A DNA stretch of 64,000 nt from contig JAODTK010001221.1 of assembly GCA_026419785.1 (NCBI GenBank), positions 62,001-126,000 of the forward strand, in the 5' to 3' direction. The position numbers and the translations under genes were made by a program. A model generated the notes under the pieces. The model ran no database searches and was not told where the DNA came from. It saw only the letters and a list, made by a program, of their open reading frames with translations. Below are positions 48,180-60,850 of the stretch, piece after piece (position 1 is the first letter of the stretch; each line of letters opens with the position of its first letter). The stretch comes from Sclerodactyla briareus. Taxonomy: Eukaryota > Echinodermata > Holothuroidea > Dendrochirotida > Sclerodactylidae.

Positions 48180-51100
48180 GTAGCCCCAACTACATGAGTA
48201 CAAAGTATCTATATGTGTCTATGTGTGTTTAGTGAAAAGTCCCCCAATTTACGGCTATGGTTTTTAATTGGCCAATTCCCTCAACTTGAATTAGATCTAC
48301 CATAACTTTTTGAGTTATGCTTCCTTCTGATCCTAACACTTGTATGTTTTGTCTGTAATTTGTAGGAATGTTGCCTGGCTTTGTCTGTAGTGGAATTGTG
48401 GTTGTTTCAGACTCTCTGCTAATTGCGGACGACTCTAATGTCCCAGGCATGATCAGTAAATGTGAGGGTCAAACCAGAGCGACACACATGCGAGTCAATT
48501 CCCCAAAGGATCAGTTAGGGCGGGGTGTGCCAATTAAACATGGATCATGTAGAAAATTGCAGATAGGGGGGGGGGGGGGAAAGAACAATGGAAAGTGCAT
48601 ATATGGGTCCAGTCATATTGAGGCAACATGATCTATCATCAACAAAGATCTGGGTCTGACCAAAGTTGACTTTGCAGTAAAAGTACATTGAAGTTGGCTG
48701 ACCTGCATCAATGGTGAAATCATAGTCTGATGAAGTGTCATCACATTCTGTTGTTTCATGTTGTGGTGCTGTTCGTCATACGGGATGTGTAATTTATCGG
48801 TGATGTACCAATTAGAGGTGGATCCATAGGGCACACCAACACTGTCACGGAGTTTTTGACACCTAGCCTTCTACATTAAATACGGCTGCTTGTACCTGTG
48901 TGTCAAACCATTGACATGAAACAATAGATGGAATCACAGTAGGGAACAATAGCATCTATTGAGGAGGTTGTTGCATAACACAGGGAAGGGACAAGGATCC
49001 AAGTAAAATACAAGTCATAGTGTGAATGTAGAATGAGTGGGACCTGGGTACACAAGATAGGGCGAGATCAATCATAGTTGTAGGAAATAGCAGACTGAAT
49101 GTACCCAAACGGGATAAACCCAGTGATCAACTGTCCGGGACTCCTGGCAAAAACCACAATTCACCATCGTGAGCACTTGAGCAACCATGGGATTAGATTC
49201 AGTGCTATTAAGGATTGTTATAATCTTTGTTCCTCCTACTAGCTCATTCAGTACATACCGCAACAGATTTCTTGTATTTTAACATAACTCCATTACCATG
49301 GGGCCGGGTGCCCATCACATCCTTTCTCTTATTCTGAAGGTCAAGTGTCCATAAAAGTGCGATTATTCAGCGCTACGCCTTCAGTCAATGTTTTTTCTTT
49401 TTAGACAGAACTTTAACTGCAATGAAAGCCACGATTGAATATCAAATTGGTAAAATGCAGAGTGCCAGGGCTAGAGGGACCGTACGGCGGCGCCGTCACC
49501 ACCTTGGTGCGTTGGGGTGCCGTGTTGGACCGCGCAGAACAACTACTCAATTGCATGTCTAATATGCCCAATTGGAGGAGTGAACAAGTGTTCACCAAAC
49601 GGGCATTCACTTGAGATGTTTCATAATACCAGTATACTACCAAATTCTCGAGGGAAAAATGTCCCACGTATATGAGATCTGGATCACCTATAATTTACAC
49701 TCCAAGATCTATTCTGGCAGTCCCTAATATAGGGTAAAGACAGTCAGAGACTAATTAGAGAAATAGTTGCAAAAACCAGATTTCCAGAAAAAAATCTAAA
49801 GCTCAATATTTTAGCACCAACTTTAGAGAAGATTCCTAAGGTCAATGCAATCATTGTCATATCATCAAAATGTGAAGGCTGTTACGCCAATTCCAGGAAA
49901 TCTGAGTTGCGTCAGTCCAAATTGTCTGAAAAAGCAGCTTTTTACCACCAGCATTTGTCTAGTCAATTATGCATCAGCCCGCAGTTCAATGCTTTCCCAT
50001 CTGCACAAAATCATACACTAAAAAAAGTATGCTAATTAATAGTATGAATAATTGTTGATTCTCGGAATTATCATTATTAGTACACAGAAGAGAGAGCTCA
50101 TTTTCTCCCTTCTCTCCCTTGGCGGAAACATTCAGTGGCGCTATGTGATGGTTGGCTATTATTAATTCTGAGGCATATCCACCATTTGCACTATAGTGTG
50201 TGCTGATGCTGACTCTGTATTCCAGCATTTCATGTGACCCCAACCACTATGCGGACTATCTAGCCCAGTGTAATCATGTAGCGCAGGCATCATCCGACGC
50301 CACTGCGCAAGCCCACACAAAACACAAACTGAATACTAGCAGTGACCAATTTGCTGATACACTTCCAACTAACATAGAGGCTCCCTCGGCAGTGATGAAA
50401 CGATGATATGTGATACACCGGTTTCCCCACAAGCCCTCCTGCATCGGCCATTAAGGTCTTGGATTCACGTTGCAGGTCCCTCACCTTAGTCCAGCTTGGG
50501 GGTACATTAAAACAACAAATTTATGAGCGCTGCTAGCTGTGCGAAAATTATGAAGCCTTGGTGGTACATAAGCCTGCATGCTGCTGCCTGTGGTTGTGTG
50601 TGTGCTTCCGATGCTTCAGTGTGTGTGTGTGGGTGTGTGTGTAACCCCCAACCCAGAAGCTGACCTATGTGAATCATTGGAGCATGGATATTTCCCTCTG
50701 CCTAGCAGCACAGTGGCTCTATAATGTTGTATTGGCAGCATAGGCAGGGTTAGTAGTATGTAGTTTAAGGGTTTATAGCTTACAGTGTTGGGGTTGCATA
50801 GGGGGATTTGGTGTATTTGGTCATTGTGGTGTATAGGTAAACACCCACTTGGAGATATAGCATCATGGTTGTATCTGACATGGATATTGACATTCGTTAC
50901 ACACCTGGGGGGGGGGGGCAGGAGTGGGAGAGGGGGGTAGAGGGGGTGATAAACAAACCGTGTTCAAAACTTCTATGACTCAAGAGATGGTAGTGGCATT
51001 TAGGCTATTTCAGTCTTTTCCAAAATTACAAATGGGCAGATATGGTGCGACGGGAGAAATGGGGGATGTGTTTCGCACCCAGTTCACTCGGCCTCACATT

Positions 51101-52424
51101 CGGTGCTTCAGTTTCTCCACCACGAGCATGATAATTCTAGCACTCTGCTTTTCCTGGTATTAACCATGTAACTCCTACCCTGGAGTTGTATTTCACTGCG
51201 GAATTGACCTTAAGAAATTACCTGTGGAGGGTTTGGGCTTCTGGGGGCAATGTTGTCTGTGTTAATGCTGACTTACTATTAGTCTGGCTAGTCACTAAAA
51301 CTATTGTTTTTAATACGTAATTTGCCTGTGTGTTGTTTAGTATGTAGGTATGCCTGTGTGTATCTATGTATGGTGTCCGAGGAGAGCGTAGATCGTCTTT
51401 CCATTGTCTTTTTGTATTATCGATATCCATTTAAACCAACAACTACCTCATCAGGCCCTAGTGATCAATCTAGTTATACTATCACCAATGCTTCATATGT
51501 GGGGGCAGAACAAAACAGTTTTGCTCCTGCTCCTGCCAAAAGACCAAGTTCAGGGACATATTTAGCATGTATGGTTCAGGGAGGTCATCAAAGGGAAATC
51601 AAGTACATAATTTGTAATATTAATCTTTATTCAGAGAAGTTCAGATTGAAAATTTTATAATTCTTTTTTTTTTTTGAATGTCGATTGGTTTCCCTCGTTT
51701 TTGTTTTTAAATCTGTGGAAGAAGCCGCACAATCCAAGTTGGCAACTAATAACTGACCTGGTTTTTTACCCGGTCAATCTCAAAATACGCTGGGACATGT
51801 TCATTATAGGGGGAGTTGGTTTCGGCTGTCACTCATTGCAGATGTTTTTGTATCCGATGATCTTTTCAATAAGAGTTATACATAGCACGGTTTTCCTCTG
51901 TGCAGAGCAAGTTCTCAGAAATATTTGTGTCGCTAATCTGACTAATGCTACCCTGGGACCCTTAATGATGGGCAAATTTGTTATGATAAGCTGAAATAAA
52001 CATACTTCCTGCTGATTTGGCAAGGGCAACCACTTGGTTGCAGCCAGAGAGCACAATGCTTCATGTGGACAAGAAATAAGCCTTCAGGAATGGTGCGCGG
52101 GGGGGGGGGGGGGGTATGTATGTTTGGCACCTGGTCTCCTGGAGCTGCCCCATTGGTATTTCTCTGTTGTTGTGATTTAATGACCATGGCAGTGAAACAT
52201 CTAAAAAACTGGACAAGCCATGTATACTCCAGTTGTAAATAGTGCTTGCCGCAATTAGATGCCACCCCCACCCACGCCATGTCACCCCTCCCACCTCAGC
52301 AATGTCAATGTCACTTGACTGTCACAATGACTTGATGTGTCACATTGTCCATTTTGTCCGTTGATGTCAATGTCACACTAGATGGACATACAGCTACCAC
52401 CAGCCACCCTGATTCAATGAGGGT
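48177..52424. other. Unassigned stretch with possible unrecognised exons
   Basis: Two plus-strand frames read like protein but match nothing I know: 50227-50406 (60 codons after a weak acceptor, ending in a stop) and 51411-51660 (Ser/Thr/Pro-rich, then APAPAKRPSS, ending in a stop). G tracts lie at about 48567-48578, 50905-50917 and 52099-52114 (G16). GT-rich segments lie at 50595-50642. Confidence 0.35.
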
Positions 52425-52692
52425 TGATCCAGCCATTGTGATTGTGTGACATTGATCCAGCCACAGTGATTGTGTGACATTTATCCAGTCAGTGATCCAG
52501 CCACAGTGATTGTGTGACATTGATCACGTTGTAGTGGATCCAGCCACAGTGATTGTGTGACATTTATCCAGTCACAGTGATCCAGCCACAGTGAATGTGT
52601 GACATTGATCCAGCCACAGTGATTGTGTGACATTTATCCAGTCAGTGATCCAGCCACAGTGAATGTGTGACAGTGATCCAGCCACAGTTATT
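52425..52692 (+). repeat. Minisatellite, 28 bp unit (ATCCAGCCACAGTGATTGTG)
   Basis: About eight units are interleaved with a shorter ATTTATCCAGTCAGTG variant, giving a higher-order alternation. Substitutions are few. Non-coding in all frames as far as I can tell. Confidence 0.92.
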
Positions 52693-54180
52693 GATCCAAA
52701 CTGTTGAACTCTTACAAATTGAGGTGATTCCCTCCAGAACGAAAGTTGTCCCCAACTCTGGGTGGGTCAATGAATTGGAAAGGGACACGATCGGTGAGGT
52801 GAAACCAAGCCAGATTGAAAAAGAGCTGATGAATTGTCCTCTATTAACTAATATGTCTCCAACGACATAAGAGGTACAATTATCTCAATAGTTGTTCAAT
52901 TTGTTGCAGTTGCCACAGCAAATGCTACACAAGGGGGATGTTTCAGCTATTGCCTTTATCACGCAGCTCAAAACCATTGCTGTTCCACCATTAAGTATGC
53001 AAGTCGACAGAGTGCTACAGAGGACTATACACTACTAGTGTGCACCATACAAATGTGTTGTTTATAGGTTTAATATGTATGGTTATACAATCCAGAGTAT
53101 CTCACCCCTGGAGGGGCATTATTCATGTACTATGGGGTCAAGTCCCACCTTCATTGTTACCTTTGAGTCAAAAAAACCACAAACGACCCACTTCCCTGCT
53201 GTCACCCCAGATTCCACATGACTACTGATATCCATTGAGCATTATCACCATCTATGGAGGGGTATGGAATACTGCAGTCTGCAGGGACCATGCTATTATC
53301 TATTATAGGGAGAAGGAGCCTAATAATGCCTATCAGAATTTTGGAAAGCATGCTACCCTCAAAGTGGGTGGTGGCACTGTGTAGAGTCGACTATTAGATC
53401 ATACTGACATTGAAACTTCAATTTGAGCCTAATGCCGGTGATTGGTATGTAGGTATTATAATATATCAAAGGCACCTGGGAGAGAGAGCAGTCAGTCTTG
53501 GATCAGCTTTTTTTCTACTTTCAGAAACTGTAAAATAGTTTGCGTGCACTAAATGGAATTGGGCGAGCACAGAAAATGGCACATGGCTAGAAACGTTTCT
53601 TGTATAATCTGTGTGTCTTTTTAATTCAGAAGTCTAGAGCCAGTCATTTCAATTATCGAACTATGATATTTCACTTAAAATGCTTACATTAATGACACTT
53701 ATATATCCATGAGTAATTTTCACCACTGATGCTTTATGTCTATTCAGGGATTTTTTTCTTCAGCAATGTAAACCACTAACAAAGTGCCAAGGGTGGCCCC
53801 CTCCATTGCCTCCGAGAGACATGAATTGGTTGTTTGGAGCAAAAAAGTTTTTGACCACAGTTCGTTTTCACTGAGCTCCTTGGCTGACTATGGCCTCTCC
53901 ACCGCTTTAGGTGGGTATTATGGGTTTGTCGGACGGAGACCGCCTCTCATTTCCAACGAGCAATCTGGCCGACTACGGCCCTCTCCATCCCTCTGTAATG
54001 GGAATCATCAACAGATTGAAAAATGACTTGTGTGTTTGTCACGTCTCCTTGGTGCACGCCATTCTCCAGTCAATTCACCTATCCGAACATGAAACAAGTC
54101 TAAAATTTATATTAATGGCTGTCACTCAGGTGATCCTGGGACCTAAATTGTCAGTGAACAAATACAAAGTTTGACTTGTG
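52693..54180. other. Unassigned stretch with a diverged ~78 bp duplication
   Basis: 52693-53060 is open in more than one frame and no family is recognisable. At about 53865-54010 two diverged tandem segments each contain CTGGC.GACTA.GGCC.CTCCA; both would encode an LADYG peptide, in different frames as the sequence stands. Confidence 0.35.
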
Positions 54181-54480
54181 CAGTAGTGGCGTCACAAGTT
54201 GAAGGGCGGGGGGGGGGAGTGGTTGGGGGTCAGAACCCCTTTGGCCAGTGTGACTAAATACATTTTCAGCCAAAAACACCATTTTGTAAGGGTAAGTGGT
54301 GTTTCCTAAGCTTTGTCAGATTAAATTTGCAGGATAGTTAGAGCAGCACATGTCTAGGGGCCAAAAATAGCATTCATTTGCCATAGGGAGGCGGAGGATA
54401 TAAATGGGGCACACTTCCCTTGGGTCGTGACCTCATACCCCCCCTTCCCCCCCCCACGAAGCACTAACAGTACGACACTG
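54181..54480. mobile_element. Probable 300 bp hAT-type MITE, relative of 30664-31042
   Basis: It begins CAGTAGTGGCGTCACAAG, and its reverse complement begins CAGTGTCGTACTG. The interior shares a G-run, GGGGTCAGAACCCC, TTTGCC.ATAGGGAGG and CACACTTCCCTTGGGT with 30664-31042. No clear 8 bp target-site duplication was found, so the ends may be off by a few bases. Confidence 0.6.
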
Positions 54481-55000
54481 TTTGGTGTCAGTTCACAGAA
54501 GTGTTATGACGTACCTCCTCGGACAATGACATACACATGTCAAGGATATAGGGGTGTATGTCATACAATTGAGGTGTTCCAAACAGAGGCCAGGCTGAGA
54601 TTGTAGATAGACTGAGATGTTCTGTATCTAATATCATTTAACCAATATCTGGGGAAGGTGAGAGTTCATTATGTATCCAATTCAATATTTGAACCAAGGG
54701 AATGTGGTATTTAGGCCAATCAGATTAGGTTGTTGAGCTTATTTTGCAGATTGCATCACTTGCTGGGACAGGTCATATTGTGTGATAGCGAAAGTTGAAC
54801 CGAATTTGACTCAGGAAAATGTAGACACCTCATTGTTATGGTCACATTTGCTACCTTGTGCTATTGTGCCATGTTTGAAGTTATTAACGCCTACCTGAAG
54901 AAATTTCAGCTTTTGGGTTGTGTCATGTCGCATTGTTAGACTAGGGTTGGTAATAGCATGTTGCCAGTTGTTGTCAAAGGTTTATATCATGTTGATTGTG
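54481..55000. other. Unassigned stretch
   Basis: Nothing is recognised. Near 54930-54970 there are degenerate forms of the minisatellite that follows. Confidence 0.4.
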
Positions 55001-55153
55001 AGGTTGGCTCAGGTTATATCATGGTGCAATTGTTGGAGGCTCGGGCTATATCATGTTGCATTGTTAGGCTGGGGTTATATCATGTTGCATTGTTAGGCTG
55101 GGGTTATATCATGTTGCATTGTTAGGCTGGGGTTATATCATGTTGCATTGTTA
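55001..55153 (+). repeat. Minisatellite, 29 bp unit (TTAGGCTGGGGTTATATCAT)
   Basis: Three almost identical 29 bp units lie at the 3' end, preceded by two diverged ones. The gradient from diverged to identical suggests recent expansion at the 3' side. Confidence 0.92.
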
Positions 55154-58100
55154 GCTACAGATGTTCATGTTCCTTCTTAAGGCTAGTGTTCGGGAGATAT
55201 CAATGCTGGATCCCTCCCCCCCCCAAAAAAAAAACGTGGCAGGAATGGAAAATTAGTCCATATTGCCCCCAAAAATTCATCCCAATAAATGAGATGAGCT
55301 CCGAGATTGAACATTCACCTCTTGTATCAACTTACATTGATGGTACCACAATTGGAACCTAATGGAACATCCTCCCTAAATGAAGTCGACGTCCATTTCC
55401 ATGTTAGTTGCAAAGTAATATTTATCATTCTGCGTCATTACATTTGCTCTCTTCTAAAATCTTTGACCTTCACAAAACTGTGATTTTAACATCTAGGCCA
55501 CATCCTGCATTGGCTGGTACCTGTGGAATCTTGGTCCAATTTTGCCACTACGCCTCCGCTGTTGTTATACACAAGATACGGGAAAACACAGGTCACCTCA
55601 CAAATTATTTCTTGCTCCTCCAAAAAATTCCTCAATGGAAATCAGGATCACAAATTTTGTAACGGTAAGATTGTCATCTGATCTTTTAGATAGTCCAGCA
55701 GCTAACTCTCCACCTGGTACTAGGGTCGACTTTTGTGAATAAAACATCTGGCCATCTTGTTTCTCCATCCATTGTTTTGGTATATTTCAGTCTGAAAATC
55801 TGTGACGCATGTCTCACTGATCAGTAGCCGTGCTCGATTTTTATGAAAAATGAACTATCAATGCTATAACGAACCCAGGGTTGTTGAGTCTTCTTTTACT
55901 AAATTATACCTTCTGTTTTGGGCATATTTGTTTCTGTTTTTAATTGTTTTACCGAGTGCGATTCCCCTGGATGGGCCAAGACATTACTTACCTCTTCATG
56001 TCAATCAGGACACACTTTCGGTTCAACAATAGTCATATTTCCTTTTTGTACAGTGAGAATTTTTGGAAGATGGTATTTTCAGCACTTTTCTCTTCTTTTT
56101 CTTCAAATATCTACAAATTTCTATCAGGTTCAAATTAATGAACGGGAAAAGAATTGGAGTATCTTGTCAATATTCTATTCAACTGGTTTTTTAATCTATA
56201 CTACCTCTTAATGAGAAAATTTGTACTGTGTTCCTTTTGGTTTGTGAGGACTGGGCTGCCAGCACCCTTCTGGCACCGAGTGCAAAATGATAGAGTAGGA
56301 GACCTCAAAACCTCAGGCAACAAACTGTGCTTTGGGTATTGCCTCCGGATTTGGGAATTCAATAAAACTGCTTGCTCAAGTTGGTTGCTTCTGTGTCCTG
56401 TGAACAGTCATTGTATCTTTGGATCGATCACAGGACTTCGATGCTATCTAGTTATTCCCAGTACATCATGCATAGTCCTGTTTTATCGTCTGAGTAGCCA
56501 TATTGGCTTTTCCGTGAACGCTGTTCCTTATTCGTTCTCCGGTTTTTGAGGATACTCATGTTGTAAATCACTAGAAGTTGAGTGTCTGTTTGAAGAAGTA
56601 AAATATCTTGTGACTCAGGGATTTTTTGTGTGTAATATAATTTGTAGAAGTTTTCTGTTGAGAGAGAAAAATCCTTCCATTTTCAAAATCCTATTATTGA
56701 CTGTGGTTGTATGCATAAGAGAAAGGTTACAAAACTTGTTGGCATGAACAGAGAGTTATATAATTTTGTCAATGTCTTGATGGATCCAACTCTTGCGAGT
56801 CCAAATTGTGAATTTGTGTCTTTGTTATTAAACTTCATTATTTTTCTTTTCCTTTGTTTCCCTCTTTTTACCCTTTCTTTTTATAATATTTTAACAATAA
56901 TTATTATTCATCATGGCAGTAGCTTTTGAGGGGGGGGGCTTTGTGAGTTGGAGCTCCTGTCTGCATGTAGAAATGTATGTAAATATAATCTGTAGTTTTA
57001 GTGAAATGGGTAAAATGTTGAAATATTTTCACAATATTTGAGTTGCTTTTGGAATTGTCTGGATACATCTCTACCAATTGCCTGGCAAGGAGGTTGTTCC
57101 CCTCAGAATGCATGATGAACATACTGGGCATTAGTAACACAGTATTTTGGATGTCAGTCAAGGTCACACAAAATGGTTATTGTATGTTTGGTTGCGACTC
57201 GTCGTAAAACACATCCTCATAAAAATCACTGCCACGTCCATCTGTCATTTTCCTATTAAAGGTATCGTCATGCGTATATGCAGAGATATCGAATCGGATT
57301 CGTCTGTGAGAAAATGAGTTGAAGGCAATTTTGTGGTAGCGTAAAGAACCGGTATGCTAAATATAAATTTACCCAAAAGGGACTTGCCGCTGCCAGTTCG
57401 GACCCTTGATCCTACAGCAGTAATTGAATGCTGTAAAAGAAATTGATATGTCAACATTTTCGTTTTACGCCTTTCTTACAATCCAATGTCTAAATATCAG
57501 TCACAACACCGCTATTGTAAATATTTAAAATAAAAAATCTCTTCTGGGTAATATTGCTGGATTCGCACCATCTGAATGCTTCTTGTTTCTCCCCTCTCAG
57601 CCAAACTGGAATTGTGATTGGAATGCTAGTATCCAATCAGTTGGCATTATTCACCAGTGCTCTGAGAGATTAATCGCTTGATAAGAATCGGGAATTTCTA
57701 ATCTTGAATTCTTCATATACCCCATTTAAGGGAAAAAAACTGGTAGCCAATCAGGTTTGTGTAACAGAAGACTCCGTGATGGCACTAATTTGCATAAGGG
57801 AGCATCCCCTACAATTTTGACCATTTAAATAAGTCCTCTCTCTCTGGGAGCAAACGACCGGAAAAGCACTGGCAACGACATTGCAAAACAATGGAAAATA
57901 GTCCCAGTTCAATTTGATACTATAGCACCGTCCGTTTTTCGATGGACGTTGAGAGAAGACAATACCACTTCAAAGCTTCATTCCGCCTTTGCTATATTCA
58001 AGAAAATGAGCATCATTGATACTGAGAGTGAATGCCATCGTTTGATAGCTCGTTTACAAGAACTCCAGTAAAAAAATACAGCACTCAAAAATGAGTTCTG

Positions 58101-58300
58101 GTTAGAGAAAATGGTGATCAGTTTGCAAATTTCAAAAAAAGCCGCCCGTCAGTAACAAATATATTTGTTTCACCACAGGGACCTATTCCACCAAATTACG
58201 AATTTCAACCTATTGCTATCGTTTCAACGGATTTTTTTTCTTCAATTGTAGTTTTCATATCAGTCAACACAATAGATTACTACAGTCTGAGTAGCTTTGT
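55154..58300. other. Unassigned stretch
   Basis: A strong acceptor-like run (CTTGTTTCTCCCCTCTCAG, ending 57600) is followed by 22 open codons to a stop (QTGIVIGMLV...), possibly a terminal exon but too short to judge. Several longer plus-strand frames at 55.4-56.9 kb are rich in Phe, Leu and Cys and look like T-rich background. Confidence 0.35.
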
Positions 58301-58436
58301 GGCTGGAAGGAGGACATGGAAATAAACTGAATGGGACTGAATAGAGCAATGCAGTAAGTATGTAAGGGGTAGTCCCTGAGCCCTACTGTTGTGTTTGATA
58401 TCTCGCAGAGCAATTTCTCCCTCTGTGACCGCTCAC

Positions 58437-58564
58437 CTTGACAGAGTTCCATAAAACTGTGTTTTTTTAGGTCACGAATAGCATGGCACCGTCTGCCCCA
58501 CAGGCGAGGGGTATGCGTACCTCCATCGTAGAAGAAACTACCCAACAAGATCCGGGGACGCCCT
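58437..58564 (-). CDS. Possible internal exon, minus strand, function unknown
   Basis: Read on the minus strand, the acceptor CTTCTCATTCTAAG leads into an open segment (contains LLGSFFYDGG and HAIRDLKK) that ends at a full-consensus donor, CAAG|GTGAGC. A further acceptor-like TGTCCTCCTTCCAG ends at 58303, 134 bases downstream of the donor. The distance to the exon candidate upstream (58623) would be only about 58 bases and the phases do not join without an indel, so one of the two boundaries may be wrong. I recognise no domain. Confidence 0.28.
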
Positions 58565-58622
58565 CTTAGAATGAGAAGAGCAAAAAGGAAACTTTTCAAC
58601 ATTTGGATGGTAAATTTCTTAC

Positions 58623-58965
58623 TTGAGTGATGACCTTCATGCAAAGTCTGTGGAACCTGACCACCTCACCTCTCTGTTGGCGGTTCTTTTTCGGGATGAG
58701 CCAATTAAGGGCTGAGAAAAATCTCTGCGGGGTGCACCACACACTTGCAAAACAATCCGTGGAAGTTTTCACTCTTGAATGAGAGCTACCCCCCTGGACA
58801 GAAAGTTGTTGCCTGTTGGTGTATTTTATGGCTGGCAAACAGCTGCTCAGTGTACATTCAGCAATCTCAGCAGGATCAGGTCTGGCTAAACTTGCACATG
58901 TTTTATTGTACCTGAAGAACATTCCCAAATAGCCCTCTCGATATGAAATTCCTGTTGACATAACG
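58623..58965 (-). CDS. Possible internal exon, minus strand, function unknown
   Basis: On the minus strand, an acceptor (GTTAATTTCCTTTCAG) is followed by 343 bases open in one frame (114 codons) and then the donor CTCAA|GTAAGA. The peptide contains MFFRYNK, DPAEIAEC, IKYTNRQQL and RFHRLCMK. It has normal composition but no motif I can assign. By chance 114 codons stay open in one given frame less than 1% of the time, but many frames exist in 64 kb. The paired splice consensus is what raises it above background. Confidence 0.35.
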
Positions 58966-60655
58966 CTGAAAGGAAATTAACCCGATGGTGCCTAATGAAG
59001 ACATTGCTTTTAAAATCATCTAGCAAGACTCCCAACCTAATGACTAATTTTTGGGAACTCCTCCAAACATTTATTGCAGTTGTGTGTTTGAAATAGATGA
59101 ATAAGCCACAACAATTTGCACTCTACTTTGGGGATTGTACTCGTTGTCTACATTGCCAATATTGCCTCAGGTCCCTTATAGTGTGCTGGCAATCACATCA
59201 AAATCTATTGTCCATCTGGTGGTCAATTGATCAAGTTGGGGTTGCAGAGGGGTATTGAACAAATGACAGTGTTTCCTCCTTCTGTGAAACGTGTTTCACA
59301 GAAGAAAAAGGACGCCTTACTTCGAGGCAGAAATCATTTGGAATCCGTTCTCTTCGCCAGTCCATGCTCCCCAGTAATCACACAGGTGTTCTGACCCCCA
59401 GAGGCAACCTTCAAAAGACAATACTTTGGTCTTCGCCTAATCGGGAAATTACCTCATCTGGCCAAGGTCTATCCAAACATACCAATAGCTTTCTACCTCA
59501 TTAGCCCAAGGATGAAGAAACACCGTTGCACTCTACCTCAGTCATATCTAGGCAGCTCTCGGATGTAATGACCCACTATTGGACCCTCTGGCGATGTGCG
59601 TCATTGTTCAGTCATTTACCGGACATTCGTGCCTCGGGGGTACTGGCACTCTCCACCAATTGTCAGAGTGTAGGTGCGTCAGTGGCATTCACTGGAGGAC
59701 AGTCATTTCAACCAATGGTATGTCAGATTCCCAGCGTGCGGTGCTTGTTTTCCTTGGGTCTGTCCCATTTCCTGGGGTTGTGTGACATGGGTGACAGATA
59801 TTGACTGTCCTGACCTGAGGGGCCCCCGATGGTCGGTCATACAAATGATGGCTGCATACATAATATACGGACCTCTGATCTTCTGCAGGTCAAAACAAGG
59901 AAATGTTTTTTTTATATTTAACATTGCTCCACCAGAACGGTAATGACCCGAGCCCACAGCATCTAGAAGAATACACGTGTGGAGCAGTAATTTGAGTGGC
60001 ATACAGAACATGCATTGTAATATATTCCAAGATGAAAGTTTGACCAGTTACAGGTGATCCTGTGAATTGCACCTTTACCACTACCTGCCTTATAATCTGT
60101 CTCTTCTGTCTCCTAGCAACTTCCTGGAAGTATGTATGATGGACTTGTGTAGCAATCAGAATCAGAATCTTTGTATAGCTTCTAATCTAAGATTTTATCC
60201 AGAAAGGGTTGAGAATGTCAAGGCCGTTTGTGTAGCATGATCTTCTATAGATGAAGGCGGAAGGTTTCGCAGAGTTGGTTTGTTTCTTAACATTCGCCCA
60301 TCGGAAACAACTCTCTTGTGTGATGTCGGCCACAGAATTATAAGATATAGAAGTAGATGCTCAGATGGTCACCAAGACAAAATACAACATAAGAATGTTT
60401 AGGCAATTCACAGATGCCACTGGGCCCCAATACAGATCTGTGTAGCATAATGTCTACATTACAGCTGGCACTTAACCCACAGCCGCCATTGTTGACGTCT
60501 AATTTCGAACCATTTATTGTACATCATGACCTTTTTATCCAATCATGTGTGTTGTTATCCTGGTGCTGGTAGTATAACCCATTGATTGACAAATTTTGCC
60601 CAATTATTTTGCTACCTTTCTTTTCCTCATTTCTATCATTCTTCATCTACCTCAG
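58966..60655. other. Unassigned stretch with a 26 bp palindrome
   Basis: 59279-59304 is CTTCTGTGAAAC-GT-GTTTCACAGAAG, with perfect 12-base arms around two bases. No gene is recognised. Confidence 0.5.
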
Positions 60656-60850
60656 ATATAATGGGACATGTTGTAATGGACATGTCAGGTGTTCTTAATA
60701 AATATAAGGGTTTCAAACCTAGTACCAGTCATCTTGCTTTCCTCATTCTATTAACATCTGTTTGGGAATTGAAATGGTTACATTTCACTATAGGTTTTAC
60801 CCTGTTGGTGATTGTGAGGAAGGCACCCCAGAAGGAAGAAACTGAGACAG
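60656..60850 (+). CDS. Possible internal exon encoding hydrophobic segments, function unknown
   Basis: A long pyrimidine-rich acceptor (60613-60655, ending CTACCTCAG) is followed by 195 bases open in one frame and then GACAG|GTTAGC. The phase is the same at both ends. The peptide has two hydrophobic stretches (HLAFLILLTSVW and LHFTIGFTLLVIV) followed by a charged RKAPQKEE segment, so a membrane protein is plausible. I do not recognise the family. A chance T-rich open frame is the main alternative. Confidence 0.3.

Noticed and set aside
52667-53040. Protein-like readings in several frames
   Set aside because: More than one frame is open over the same bases and none has a recognisable motif or paired splice sites, so composition is the simpler explanation.
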